The notes under the pieces: generated by a model
Told to the model about the DNA's origin: nothing
Seen by the model: the letters and a program-made list of their open reading frames with translations, nothing else
The model's database searches: none
DNA from: an uncultured Eubacteriales bacterium
GTDB lineage: Bacteria > Bacillota > Clostridia > Oscillospirales > CAG-272
Assembly (NCBI GenBank): GCA_934796165.1
Contig: CAKVOU010000002.1
Span: 62,001 to 126,000, forward strand
Length of the DNA: 64,000 nucleotides
Direction of reading: 5' to 3'
Made by a program: the position numbers and the translations under genes
Shown here: piece after piece, positions 17,247 through 25,736 of the stretch
How positions within the stretch are numbered: position 1 is the stretch's first letter
Layout of the letters: the number at the start of each line of letters is the position of its first letter

Positions 17247-17275
17247 TTGACAGCGTTTTATCGTCGGAATATAAT
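17247..17275 (+). promoter_or_regulatory. Promoter of the HELGH membrane protein gene
   Basis: TTGACA, 17-bp spacer, TATAAT, a full consensus match, about 30 bp before the chosen start codon. Confidence 0.9.
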
Positions 17276-17305
17276 GAAATCAATGAGGCGGAAGGGAGAG
17301 CACGG

Positions 17306-18130
17306 ATGGAATTTATCAGGCTGTTTCTGACGATTCTCCTTTGTACGGTCGGAATTCCGGTCCTGTGCGGACTGTTTGTCGGATTCTGTTCGTTTCTGTT
17401 CCGCAAGCTGTGCGGAAGAGGCGTCGGGTACGCCGCCGTCCTTGCCACCTCCGTGATCGGAACGCCGGTGCATGAATTGGGGCACGCCCTTATGTGCCTT
17501 GTGTTCTGCCACCGCATTGAGGCGATCTGCCTGTGGGACCCGAAAAACAAAGACGGACGGCTCGGATATGTCGAGCACTCCTATCATAAACGTAATCCCT
17601 ACGCTGTCATCGGAAATTATTTTATCGGGATCGGTCCCCTCCTTTCCGGCGGGGCGCTGGTCCTGCTTCTTCTGTATCTTGTGTTCCCGGAGACTTTTCA
17701 TGCGTATCTGTCGGTTGCCGGTTCCGTCCCCGCGGGAGGCGCGGAGGTCACGGAGCTGTTCGGACGACTGGGGACGCTTGTCCGGGATCTGTATGCCTCG
17801 TCCCCGCTTGCCTGGTACTGGCGCATCGGCGCGCTCGTGCTCATGTTTTCCGTCAGTCTGCACGTCAGCCTCAGCCCGGAGGACCTTGGCGGCGCGGCAC
17901 GTGCCGTTCCGTGGCTGCTCGTCATCATCGGGGCGGTGTCCGGTGTCTCCGTGTTTCTCGGAAGTACGGTGACGGCGGCGGTTTCCCATGCCATGATCCG
18001 GTTTGCCTCCCTGACGCTGGTCCTGTTCTTTTCGGTTCTGACCTGCGCGATTCTTCTGGTCGCCGCGGCACTGGTAATCTTTCTTGTGCGACTGCTGTTC
18101 GGAGGCGGCGGACGGGCGGACGGAATGTGA
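17306..18130 (+). CDS. Integral membrane protein with HELGH metallopeptidase-like motif
   Basis: 274 residues from the ATG at 17306 (AAGGGAG upstream). Five to six hydrophobic segments are visible, with TPVHELGHALMCLVF between the first two. HExxH in a membrane setting recalls site-2 protease-like M50 peptidases, though I cannot find a clear NPDG or similar second motif; a third ligand might be the Glu in the loop or an Asp near LSPEDLGG. The family is not one that I recognise. The frame continues upstream to 17210, but the predicted promoter lies within that stretch. Confidence 0.75.
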   Translation: MEFIRLFLTILLCTVGIPVLCGLFVGFCSFLFRKLCGRGVGYAAVLATSVIGTPVHELGHALMCLVFCHRIEAICLWDPKNKDGRLGYVEHSYHKRNPYAVIGNYFIGIGPLLSGGALVLLLLYLVFPETFHAYLSVAGSVPAGGAEVTELFGRLGTLVRDLYASSPLAWYWRIGALVLMFSVSLHVSLSPEDLGGAARAVPWLLVIIGAVSGVSVFLGSTVTAAVSHAMIRFASLTLVLFFSVLTCAILLVAAALVIFLVRLLFGGGGRADGM

Positions 18131-18158
18131 CGAAACCGGGAAAATTCCCGGATAAATA

Positions 18159-18187
18159 TTGACAGAGTTTCCCCGGAAGTGTATACT
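18159..18187 (+). promoter_or_regulatory. Promoter of the repeat/LRR surface protein gene
   Basis: TTGACA, 17-bp spacer, TATACT, about 40 bp before the start codon. Confidence 0.85.
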
Positions 18188-18227
18188 GAAACGTTGAAAA
18201 CATTAAGGATTCTGTAAGGAGAAAAAG

Positions 18228-20711
18228 ATGTCGAACAACAAACACGGTGCTCTGAAAATTGTCGGAATTACGCTTCTCGTCCTGATCGTGGTTCTGATGA
18301 TTATCCTGCTCTCCACCTGTAACCGGCAGAAGCCGGATCAGCCGGGAGAGTCGGTTACGGAGACGACACCCGTCAAGGAAACCGGCTCCGGCAACGACCC
18401 GGAATCGGCAACGACCGTACCGGGCAGCGAGACGGAAAGCGGAACCCATTCCGAAACCGGGACGGGCAACGACTCCGAAACCGATACGAAACGTGAAGAG
18501 GCAACCGATCCCGACCCGGATCATGCGCATACCGTTGTCGTGGAGCCCGCGGTCGCTGCCACCTGCACGAAGCCGGGATATACCGAGGGCAGCCGTTGTT
18601 CGACCTGCGGCAAGGTCCTGACGCCCCGCTATGTGATTCCCGCAAAGGGACATACTCCGGTAGAAGACGAGGGGAAGCCCGCGACCTGTACGGAGCCGGG
18701 TGTGACGGCAGGAAGTCATTGTGCAGTCTGCGGTGAGACCATCGTCGGGCGGGAGATCATTCCCGCGAAGGGGCATACTCCCGTGACCGATGCCGGCTCT
18801 GACGCGACCTGCACGGAATCCGGTATGACGGCAGGAAGTCATTGCTCGGTCTGCGGTGAGGTAATTACGAAGCAGACCGTGATCCCCGCGAAGGGGCATA
18901 CCCCTGTGACCGACGCGGGCACGGAGGCAACCTGCACCGAGCCCGGTCACACGGCAGGCAGTCATTGCTCGACCTGCGGGAAGGTTCTGTCGGGCGAGGT
19001 GATTCCCGCGAAGGGGCATACCCCTGTCACCGACGCCGCAAAGCCGGCGACCTGTACGGAAACGGGACTGACGGAAGGAAGTCATTGCTCGGCTTGCGGC
19101 GAGGTGTTTGTCAGCCGGGAGACGATCCCCGCGAAAGGACATCTGCCGGTCACGGACGCCGCAGTCGCGGCAACCTGCACCGCGTCCGGTCACACGGAGG
19201 GCAGTCATTGCTCGGCGTGCGGAGAGGTCCTGGTCGCGCCGGTCGAAATTCCCGCGACCGGTCACACTCCGGTGGAGGATCCCGCGCGCGAGCCGACCTG
19301 TACCCGGTACGGACTGACGGCAGGCAGTCATTGCTCCACCTGCGGCAAGACGCTGGTCGCACAGACACGGATTGCCCGCAAAGATCATACGTATGAAACA
19401 AGACCGGCAATCGCGCCGACCTGTACCACAGCCGGCAGAGCCGAAGGCGAGTACTGCTCGGTGTGCGGCAAAGCACGCTTTTCTCATCAGATCCTTCCTG
19501 CCACGGGTCACACGGAGGTCGTTGTCCCCGCAAAGGAGGCGACCTGTACCGAAAGCGGACATACGGAAAAGCGGTACTGCTCCGTGTGTCATGAAGTTCT
19601 GCTCAGGCAGGAGGTCATTCCCGCCAAGGGACATACTCCCCAAAAGCTGCCCGGCAGAGCGGCGACCTGCACCGACTCCGGTCTGACGGAAGGCAGCCGG
19701 TGCTCCGTCTGCAACGAGATTCTGACCGCGCAGCATACCATTCCCGCCAAGGGACATACCCCCAAAGAAAAGCCCGCGGTCGCACCCGGAAAGACCACGA
19801 CCGGTCTGACCGAGGGGAGCGTCTGCTCGACCTGCGGAACGGTTCTGGTTGCACAGACAGTCCTTCCCGCAACCGGATCTCCCGGACTTGAATTCCGCGA
19901 CAATGCGGACGGGTCGACCTGTACCGTTATCGCTGTCGGCTCCTGTACCGATGAAGAGGTCGTCATTCCCGAAATTCACAACGGCCGTACCGTAACGGCA
20001 ATCGAAGCATGGGCGTTTTCCGGTTATGTGCGGATGAAATCCCTCGTGATGCCGGATACCATCCTGACCGTCGGCGAATCCGCGTTCAACGGTTGTGCAG
20101 TGCTTGAGTCGGTGAAGTTCTCCCCCGTCCTGACCACGCTCGGCAAGTCGGTCTTCTCCGGCTGTGTCAGCCTGACCGGCGTCACCCTGCCCGGAAGCCT
20201 GACGGAGCTCGGCGAATGGGCATTCTCCGGGTGCAGCAGCCTTTCCTCGATGGTGATTCCGGACAATATCCGCGTCATCGGCGCGTATCTGTTCAACCAG
20301 TGCTTCGGACTGGAGAGCGTCTCGATGCCCGACGCCGTGACCGAGATCGGGCAGTACGCATTCTATGGTTGCAGTAAACTGGACAACGTCACGCTTCCTT
20401 CAAGCATGGATGTCCTCGGAAGTCACGCATTCTACGGATGCACGGCGCTGAAATCCATCGTGATCCCCGACGGCGTGACCGTGATCGAAAACAGTGTGTT
20501 CTCCGGTTGCAGCAGCTTGACCTCGGTGAAACTCCCCGCAAGCGTGGTAAAGATCGAAGCAGAAGCCTTCTCCAACTGCACGGCGCTTGTCAACGGACCG
20601 GTCTTTGAGGGCACTGTGGCGCAGTGGAGTGCGATTACCCTTGATCCCTCCTGGCGCGTGGATTCTCCGTTTTCCAAGGTCAGCTGCAAGGACGGCGCCG
20701 CAACACTCTGA
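18228..20711 (+). CDS. Surface protein: tandem CxxC repeats plus BspA-like leucine-rich repeats
   Basis: 827 residues with AAGGAG before the ATG. An N-terminal membrane helix (residues about 10-30) ends in LLSTC, not a good lipobox, so it may be a membrane anchor rather than a lipoprotein signal. A Ser/Thr/Glu/Pro linker (about 33-100) follows. Residues about 111-550 hold ten 41-residue units of the form ATCTExGxTxGSHCSxCGEV...IPAKGHTPVTD and an eleventh without its first Cys. The last 240 residues contain about eight LRR_5-type repeats (AFxGCxxLxxVxLPxSL), as in BspA-like adhesins. Such Cys repeats are common in surface proteins of gut Firmicutes; their role is unknown. It probably faces outward and takes part in binding. 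It has its own promoter and a terminator-like repeat after it. Confidence 0.85.
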   Translation: MSNNKHGALKIVGITLLVLIVVLMIILLSTCNRQKPDQPGESVTETTPVKETGSGNDPESATTVPGSETESGTHSETGTGNDSETDTKREEATDPDPDHAHTVVVEPAVAATCTKPGYTEGSRCSTCGKVLTPRYVIPAKGHTPVEDEGKPATCTEPGVTAGSHCAVCGETIVGREIIPAKGHTPVTDAGSDATCTESGMTAGSHCSVCGEVITKQTVIPAKGHTPVTDAGTEATCTEPGHTAGSHCSTCGKVLSGEVIPAKGHTPVTDAAKPATCTETGLTEGSHCSACGEVFVSRETIPAKGHLPVTDAAVAATCTASGHTEGSHCSACGEVLVAPVEIPATGHTPVEDPAREPTCTRYGLTAGSHCSTCGKTLVAQTRIARKDHTYETRPAIAPTCTTAGRAEGEYCSVCGKARFSHQILPATGHTEVVVPAKEATCTESGHTEKRYCSVCHEVLLRQEVIPAKGHTPQKLPGRAATCTDSGLTEGSRCSVCNEILTAQHTIPAKGHTPKEKPAVAPGKTTTGLTEGSVCSTCGTVLVAQTVLPATGSPGLEFRDNADGSTCTVIAVGSCTDEEVVIPEIHNGRTVTAIEAWAFSGYVRMKSLVMPDTILTVGESAFNGCAVLESVKFSPVLTTLGKSVFSGCVSLTGVTLPGSLTELGEWAFSGCSSLSSMVIPDNIRVIGAYLFNQCFGLESVSMPDAVTEIGQYAFYGCSKLDNVTLPSSMDVLGSHAFYGCTALKSIVIPDGVTVIENSVFSGCSSLTSVKLPASVVKIEAEAFSNCTALVNGPVFEGTVAQWSAITLDPSWRVDSPFSKVSCKDGAATL
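18558..19881 (+). repeat. Coding tandem repeat, about 123-bp unit, 10-11 copies
   Basis: Units encode the 41-residue CxxC motif of the surface protein. Several segments, such as those for SHCSxCGE and IPAKGHTPVTDA, are nearly identical at the DNA level between neighbouring copies, which makes copy-number change by recombination possible. Confidence 0.9.
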
Positions 20712-20740
20712 ACGAAAGACGACATCAAATTTCCGCCGCC

Positions 20741-20821
20741 TGAACAAGTCCGCAGAAACCGGACGATAAAAAATTCCTCCTGTGGCAGACAGAAGCATGC
20801 CTGCCACAGGAGGAATTTTTA
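20741..20821. repeat. Dispersed hairpin element, copy 2 (terminator-like)
   Basis: Same build as the element at 15353-15433: AACAAGTCCGCAGAAACC lead, then a hairpin with arms AAAAATTCCTCCTGTGGCAG and its complement, then T-run. It lies between the convergent surface-protein and cysteine desulfurase genes and probably terminates both. Confidence 0.85.
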
Positions 20822-20886
20822 TACCAAAAAGATACCGGCACATCGGTGAAGCGGAAAAATGACCGGATTCAAAGAAACGGGGGTTC

Positions 20887-22053
20887 TCAGTTTCTGATCC
20901 GTACCAATTCCGAAAGTCCCGCATTCAGCGCCGCGCACAGCGCGTCAACGTCTTCCCCGGTGTTGTACTCCGAAAAGCTGATCCGGAGCGTGCAGTCCGC
21001 GTCGAAGTCGTTCAGCCCGAACGCGGTCAGCACCCGTGACACACGGTGACTGTGCGATGAACAGGCGGAACCGCTCGACACATAGATGCCCTTTGCGGAA
21101 AGATAATGCAGCATGGTCTCGCTTTTCACCGCGGGAAGCGTCACGCTGACGATGTGCGGCGCGGTCATGCCGGCAGGCGCGTTGACGTGCAGCCCCATCA
21201 GGGAAAGCCGCTTTACCGTCTCCTCCCGGAGCTCCCGCATATGGGAAAGGTTTGCGGCAAGATGCCCGTATCCGTCCTTTGCCGCCTGCCCGAAGCCTGC
21301 GATGCCGATGACATTTTCCGTGCCGGAGCGCAGTCCCTCCTCCTGTCCGCCGCCCTCAATGACGGGGATCAGCGCGCGGCGCTTCAGGATTGCGGGATCG
21401 ACGTATAGTGCGCCGACGCCCTTGGGACCGTGGATCTTGTGGGCGCTGACCGTCATGAGATCCGCGCCGACCGAGGCGGGAGTCATTCGCAGTTTGAGAT
21501 ACCCCTGCACCGCGTCGGTATGCGTCACGGCGGCAGGGCAAAGCTCCCGCACCATGGAAAAAGCGGTTTTGAGGTCATATGCCGCGCCGGTCTCATTGTT
21601 GACTGCCATCAGGCTGACAAGAAGCGTATTCCCGGTCAGCTCTGCCCGGAGCCGCTCCATATCCAGAACACCTCCGCGCGTCGGGATCCGCGCGACACAA
21701 AAACCGTCCTTCTCGAGACGTTTCATACAGTTTTCCACTGCGGGATGCTCGGAATCCGTCGTGATGATCTTGCCGCCGCGTCCGCGGGGTTTGGCATACA
21801 CGCTTCCGAGAATCGCAAGGTTGTCTGCCTCGCTTCCCGAGGCACAGAAAATAATCTGTCCCGGTTTCGGCGCACGCACGCCGAGCGAGAGGGCAACCGC
21901 TTCCCTTGCCTCCCTCACCACCGCCTCGGCACGGACGCCGGCGGTATGGAGCGAGGACGGGTTGCCGTAATTCTCCATGACCGAGATCATTTTTTCACGT
22001 ACCGCCGGCGAGAGCGCCGTCGTCGCGCTGTTATCAAGATAAATTTCTTTCAT
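20887..22053 (-). CDS. Cysteine desulfurase (NifS/IscS family)
   Basis: 388 residues from the ATG at 22053. YLDNSATTALSP opens the PLP fold; the lysine that binds PLP is in SAHKIHGPKG and the mobile Cys in SSGSACSSHSH. It takes sulfur from cysteine for Fe-S cluster or tRNA thiolation. In many Firmicutes such a gene sits next to thiI or mnmA; neither is visible here. The ATG six codons upstream lacks a ribosome site. It follows the lipoprotein gene with a 136-bp gap and no obvious promoter, so it may be at the end of the murD-M42 series. Confidence 0.93.
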   Translation of the reverse strand: MKEIYLDNSATTALSPAVREKMISVMENYGNPSSLHTAGVRAEAVVREAREAVALSLGVRAPKPGQIIFCASGSEADNLAILGSVYAKPRGRGGKIITTDSEHPAVENCMKRLEKDGFCVARIPTRGGVLDMERLRAELTGNTLLVSLMAVNNETGAAYDLKTAFSMVRELCPAAVTHTDAVQGYLKLRMTPASVGADLMTVSAHKIHGPKGVGALYVDPAILKRRALIPVIEGGGQEEGLRSGTENVIGIAGFGQAAKDGYGHLAANLSHMRELREETVKRLSLMGLHVNAPAGMTAPHIVSVTLPAVKSETMLHYLSAKGIYVSSGSACSSHSHRVSRVLTAFGLNDFDADCTLRISFSEYNTGEDVDALCAALNAGLSELVRIRN

Positions 22054-22189
22054 GATCCTGTTCCTGTCCATTTTTTTGAAAATGCCGTCCCGACTTCAAG
22101 AACGCGGCGGCATTCCGTTTCCCTCCTGACGGATTTCTGCTCCGAAAAGGAGAAGACGCCATTTCATGAGCGGGCTGCCTTTTCCGACC

Positions 22190-23233
22190 TCAGCGAAGTT
22201 GAAACGCGGCGACCATCGCATCCACATCGGACAGATGCTCGGCGTAGTGCTCCTCCGTCGCGGTATAGGTCAGCGTGTAGAACGCGCTGTAAAACAGGCT
22301 GTTGTAGGTGATGACCGTCTGGCGGTAGTGGTAGGTCTCCCCGCCGACCTTTGCGGTGAACTCCCAGACCTGCGCGACTCTGCCGCCCATCGTCTGGTCC
22401 GTCGTCAGGCAGGAAATCTTGGTGAACCCTGCGAGCGAGTCCGCGTATTCCTTCATGCACTGCTCGTAGTAGTCGTCCAGCTTGACGACCTCCGCGTCGG
22501 GGACATATGCCGTCACTGAGACATTGGAGCGGTCGCTCTCCGAGAAATACGCGGAGGTGCCCGCATCCGTTTGGTTGACTGTCCACGCGTCGGGGATGAA
22601 GAAGCGGTACGGAACAAGATTGTCGGACGCGATCTTCATGCCCGCGGGGGCTTCGACATCAGCGAGCTTTTTGACCGTCTTCTCCGGCACATACGCATCG
22701 GCAAAGCGGAATTCTTTCACCATTTTCTGCACGTCGGCGTACAGAGTCTCGTAAAGCGACGGGTCGGCGGCATAAGTCAGAAGATAATACGCGCCGTCAT
22801 GTTTTGCTGCACACTGAAGCACCTTGTAGTTGACGTCCTCCTCGGTCCACGCAGTGAACGTCCAGACCTTTGCATCCTCGCCGCCGAGCGTGGTCACGTC
22901 GGTCGCGTCAAGACGGAGGCGTTCCCCGTAAGTCGCCCGATGCTCCGCCATGCAGGATTCGTAAAACGCGTCAAGCGTTTCAGCGTCGGAGCGGATGCGG
23001 CGCACGGTCACCCCGGAGGTTTTTGCGGAGGTGTAATATGCCCCCGCCACGCCGGTACCGTTATTGAGTTTCCATGTGGTCGGGACATAGAGGCGGAACA
23101 GGTCTCCCTCCACGTTTGCCGCCTGCATACCGGCGGGGACCTCCTCCTTTTCCCTTTTGGCACAGGAAAACAGGGGGAAACAAAGCGTGACGGCAAGCAG
23201 CAGGCAGACGCCGGTTTTCAGCAATCGCTTCAT
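22190..23233 (-). CDS. Lipoprotein with two tandem PsbP-like/unknown domains
   Basis: 347 residues. Signal peptide with lipobox LFSC (Cys24), so anchored outside the membrane. Two homologous halves are visible: each begins with PAGM, continues through a YVPxxWxxN or FIPDAWTVN strand, then an xAYYTS/SAYFSE segment, a short V-x-V strand and a YYExCMxEY-like helix. This is an internal duplication of a domain of about 150 residues similar in outline to PsbP/DUF1795-type folds. I do not recognise a function. AAAGGT precedes the ATG. Confidence 0.8.
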   Translation of the reverse strand: MKRLLKTGVCLLLAVTLCFPLFSCAKREKEEVPAGMQAANVEGDLFRLYVPTTWKLNNGTGVAGAYYTSAKTSGVTVRRIRSDAETLDAFYESCMAEHRATYGERLRLDATDVTTLGGEDAKVWTFTAWTEEDVNYKVLQCAAKHDGAYYLLTYAADPSLYETLYADVQKMVKEFRFADAYVPEKTVKKLADVEAPAGMKIASDNLVPYRFFIPDAWTVNQTDAGTSAYFSESDRSNVSVTAYVPDAEVVKLDDYYEQCMKEYADSLAGFTKISCLTTDQTMGGRVAQVWEFTAKVGGETYHYRQTVITYNSLFYSAFYTLTYTATEEHYAEHLSDVDAMVAAFQLR

Positions 23234-23338
23234 GATTTTTACCTTTACTTTCTCGAAAAGAAAGTATCCTTTCTTGCGGGAACCGAACCGGCAGGCGGCT
23301 CGGAACGGAATTAGGAGAGGGGCGGGGAACGTCGGTCG

Positions 23339-24628
23339 TCAGTCTCTCCACCCCTTGGGGAACGTGTGAGACTTATCCTCGTCAAGCATCCGCTGTGCGG
23401 CGGAAAGCACGCCGACCTTGCCGCTTTCATAGGTCAGCCCGCCCTGGAAATACGCGGTGTAGGGAGCGCGGAGCGGTCCGTCGGCGGAGAGCTCGATGGA
23501 AGAGCCCTGCGTAAACGCGCCAGCCGCCATGATGACCTCGTCGGAATACCCCGGCATTGCCCACGGTTCGGGCGTGACAAACGCGTCCACGGGGGAACCC
23601 GCCTGGATGCCGCGGCAGAAAGCGCACAATCCGTCGGGGCTGTTCGTGATGACCGTCTGGATGATATCGGAGCGGACCTCGTCCCAGTGCGGCTCGACGG
23701 AATAGCCGAGCGCGTCAAAAATGTACGCCGCGAGATGTGCGGTCCTGAGCGCCTGTGCCGTGGTGTGGGGCGCATAGAACAGTCCTTTGTAAAGGCTCTT
23801 GGTCTGCCCCAGCGTCGCACCGACCTCACAACCGACGCCGACCGAGGTCAGGCGGTAAGAGGCAAGCTCCACCGCACGCGCGGTACCGGCAATATAGCCG
23901 CCGGTCTCCGCCATTCCGCCGCCCGGATTCTTGATGAGCGAGCCGATGACCATATCCGCGCCGAGCGCCGTCGGCTCCGTGGTCTCAACGAATTCGCCGT
24001 AGCAGTTGTCCACCACGACAAAGGTTTCGGGGGAAATTTTATGGACAAAACGCGCCAGCTCTCCGATCTCGGCGACCGTCAGCGTCCTGCGGTTGAGATA
24101 CCCCTTGGAGCGCTGGACGAATACCATTTTCACCTGACCGGCGTTCTCCCGGAGTACCTCGCCGATTGCGTGAAAGTCCAGCTTTCCCTCGGCGGTCAGG
24201 TCTGCCTGCCGGTAGGTGACGCCGAAATCGCGGAGCGAGCCGTCCCCCGCCTTGCCGGAAAGCCCGATGACCTCCTCAAGGGTATCGTAGGGCTTCCCCG
24301 CGACAGAGAACATGATGTCTCCGGGACGCAGAAGCCCGAACAGCCCGATGGAGAGGGCGTGGGTCCCGCTGACGATGGTGTGACGGACAAACGCCGCGTC
24401 GGCTCCCATGACACGCGCCCAGATGTGGTCAAGGGTGTCTCTCCCCTTGTCGTCGTAGCCGTAACCGCTCGTGGGGTTGAACATGGTGTCGGAAACCCGC
24501 TCCTCGCGGAAAATATCAAGGATGCGGTTGGTGTTTTCAAAGGAGATCGCGTCGATCCGCCGGAAATGCGGGGCAAGCGCCGCTTCCGCTTCGGCGGCAA
24601 GACGCGTCAGTTGTTCGGAAAATTTCAT
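23339..24628 (-). CDS. Methionine gamma-lyase family protein (YnbB / aluminum resistance protein type)
   Basis: 429 residues, PLP-dependent type I fold. The start FSEQLTRLAAEAEAALAPHF and the segment FNPTSGYGYDDKGRDTLDHI are typical of this family, which public databases call aluminum resistance protein or methionine gamma-lyase family. The PLP lysine is expected in DMVIGSLIKNPGGGMAETGG (Lys in SLIKNPGG). Bacillus YnbB is the best-known relative; the substrate is unproven. It lies at the end of a series of peptidase genes, which may supply its amino acid substrate. Confidence 0.9.
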   Translation of the reverse strand: MKFSEQLTRLAAEAEAALAPHFRRIDAISFENTNRILDIFREERVSDTMFNPTSGYGYDDKGRDTLDHIWARVMGADAAFVRHTIVSGTHALSIGLFGLLRPGDIMFSVAGKPYDTLEEVIGLSGKAGDGSLRDFGVTYRQADLTAEGKLDFHAIGEVLRENAGQVKMVFVQRSKGYLNRRTLTVAEIGELARFVHKISPETFVVVDNCYGEFVETTEPTALGADMVIGSLIKNPGGGMAETGGYIAGTARAVELASYRLTSVGVGCEVGATLGQTKSLYKGLFYAPHTTAQALRTAHLAAYIFDALGYSVEPHWDEVRSDIIQTVITNSPDGLCAFCRGIQAGSPVDAFVTPEPWAMPGYSDEVIMAAGAFTQGSSIELSADGPLRAPYTAYFQGGLTYESGKVGVLSAAQRMLDEDKSHTFPKGWRD

Positions 24629-24734
24629 GGGTTACCTCTTTTGCTGCAAACCGGGCATAAACGGATCCCGTTCACCCGGCAGTTGTTTCTTTTTTCGGGA
24701 CGTACCGCGACGGACGCGGATACCTCTTACCGGC

Positions 24735-25736
24735 TTACTTTCCGGAAAGGAACGCGACCGCAAGGCGGGCGCAGGCTTCCATATCGGAAAGATCACAGGT
24801 CTCGACCCCGCTGTGCAGGTATCTTGCGGGAACCGACAGCGCCGCAACGCGGCAGCCGAAGCCCGCGGACTGAATGGCGGAGGAGTCGGTCGCGCCCTCG
24901 CCGGCGACCTCATACTGCACGGGGATACCGTTCTTTTTTGCCGTATCCCGGAGCGCGTCGGAAAGCTCCGCGTCGGTGATGACCGATCCGTCCTTCAGCT
25001 TGATCGCGGCACCGCCGCCGAGCTTGCAAGCCATGGGCTTCGCGCCCGGTACGTCTCCGGTACTGGTCATATCAAAGGTGATGGCAAAATCGGGGGAGAT
25101 TCCCGCCGCGGCGGTTCTTGCCCCGCGGCAGCCGACCTCCTCCTGCACCGAGAACACATAATAAAGATCGTCCCGGCAACCGGACTTTGCAATCTCTTCG
25201 GCAACCTTCAGAAGCACCGCACAGCCCGCGCGGTCGTCAAGCGGTCTGCCCGCCACGCGCTTGTGCATCAGGCGGGTCACGCCGGACTCCGCCGTGAAGA
25301 AATCGCCGACCGTGACGCGGCGCTCCGCGTCCTTCCTGTCGGTCGCACCGATATCGATGTAAAACTGATCGAACGAAAAGTTCTTGTCCGCGTTTGCCGC
25401 CCTGACAAGAAGCCCCTTCACGCCCGTTTCGGAGACAACTTTCTCCATCGCCGACGCCGTGAAATCGACCGCACCGACGGGGGTAATGCGGAGAAGTCCG
25501 CTTGCCTCAATGTAGGTCACAAAGAACCCGATTTCGTCCATGTGCGCCGAGAGCAGGATTTTCTTTTTTTCGCCCTGATCCCCGCTTCCGCGGCGGACGG
25601 CGATGAGATTGCCCAGCGTGTCGCGCTTCACCTCGTCGGCATAGGGCGCAATCAGGGTTTCCAGAAGATCGGCAAGCTTCCCTTCCCGACCGGATACGGC
25701 GGCAGTCGCCGTCAGTTTTTTCAAGAGTTCGTACAT
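24735..25736 (-). CDS. M42 family aminopeptidase, paralog 1
   Basis: 333 residues. All expected M42 features are seen: LLSAHMDEIGFF (His65, Asp67 metal ligands), LDDRAGCAV (bridging Asp), VQEEVGCRGA (catalytic Glu pair), ITFDMT and ARYLHSGVE (last His). M42 peptidases form large tetrahedral particles that trim short peptides from the N-terminus; they use Co, Zn or Mn. The start overlaps the end of paralog 2 by 16 bp and has AAGGAGGG upstream. Of the three, this one is the closest to the family pattern. Confidence 0.93.
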   Translation of the reverse strand: MYELLKKLTATAAVSGREGKLADLLETLIAPYADEVKRDTLGNLIAVRRGSGDQGEKKKILLSAHMDEIGFFVTYIEASGLLRITPVGAVDFTASAMEKVVSETGVKGLLVRAANADKNFSFDQFYIDIGATDRKDAERRVTVGDFFTAESGVTRLMHKRVAGRPLDDRAGCAVLLKVAEEIAKSGCRDDLYYVFSVQEEVGCRGARTAAAGISPDFAITFDMTSTGDVPGAKPMACKLGGGAAIKLKDGSVITDAELSDALRDTAKKNGIPVQYEVAGEGATDSSAIQSAGFGCRVAALSVPARYLHSGVETCDLSDMEACARLAVAFLSGK

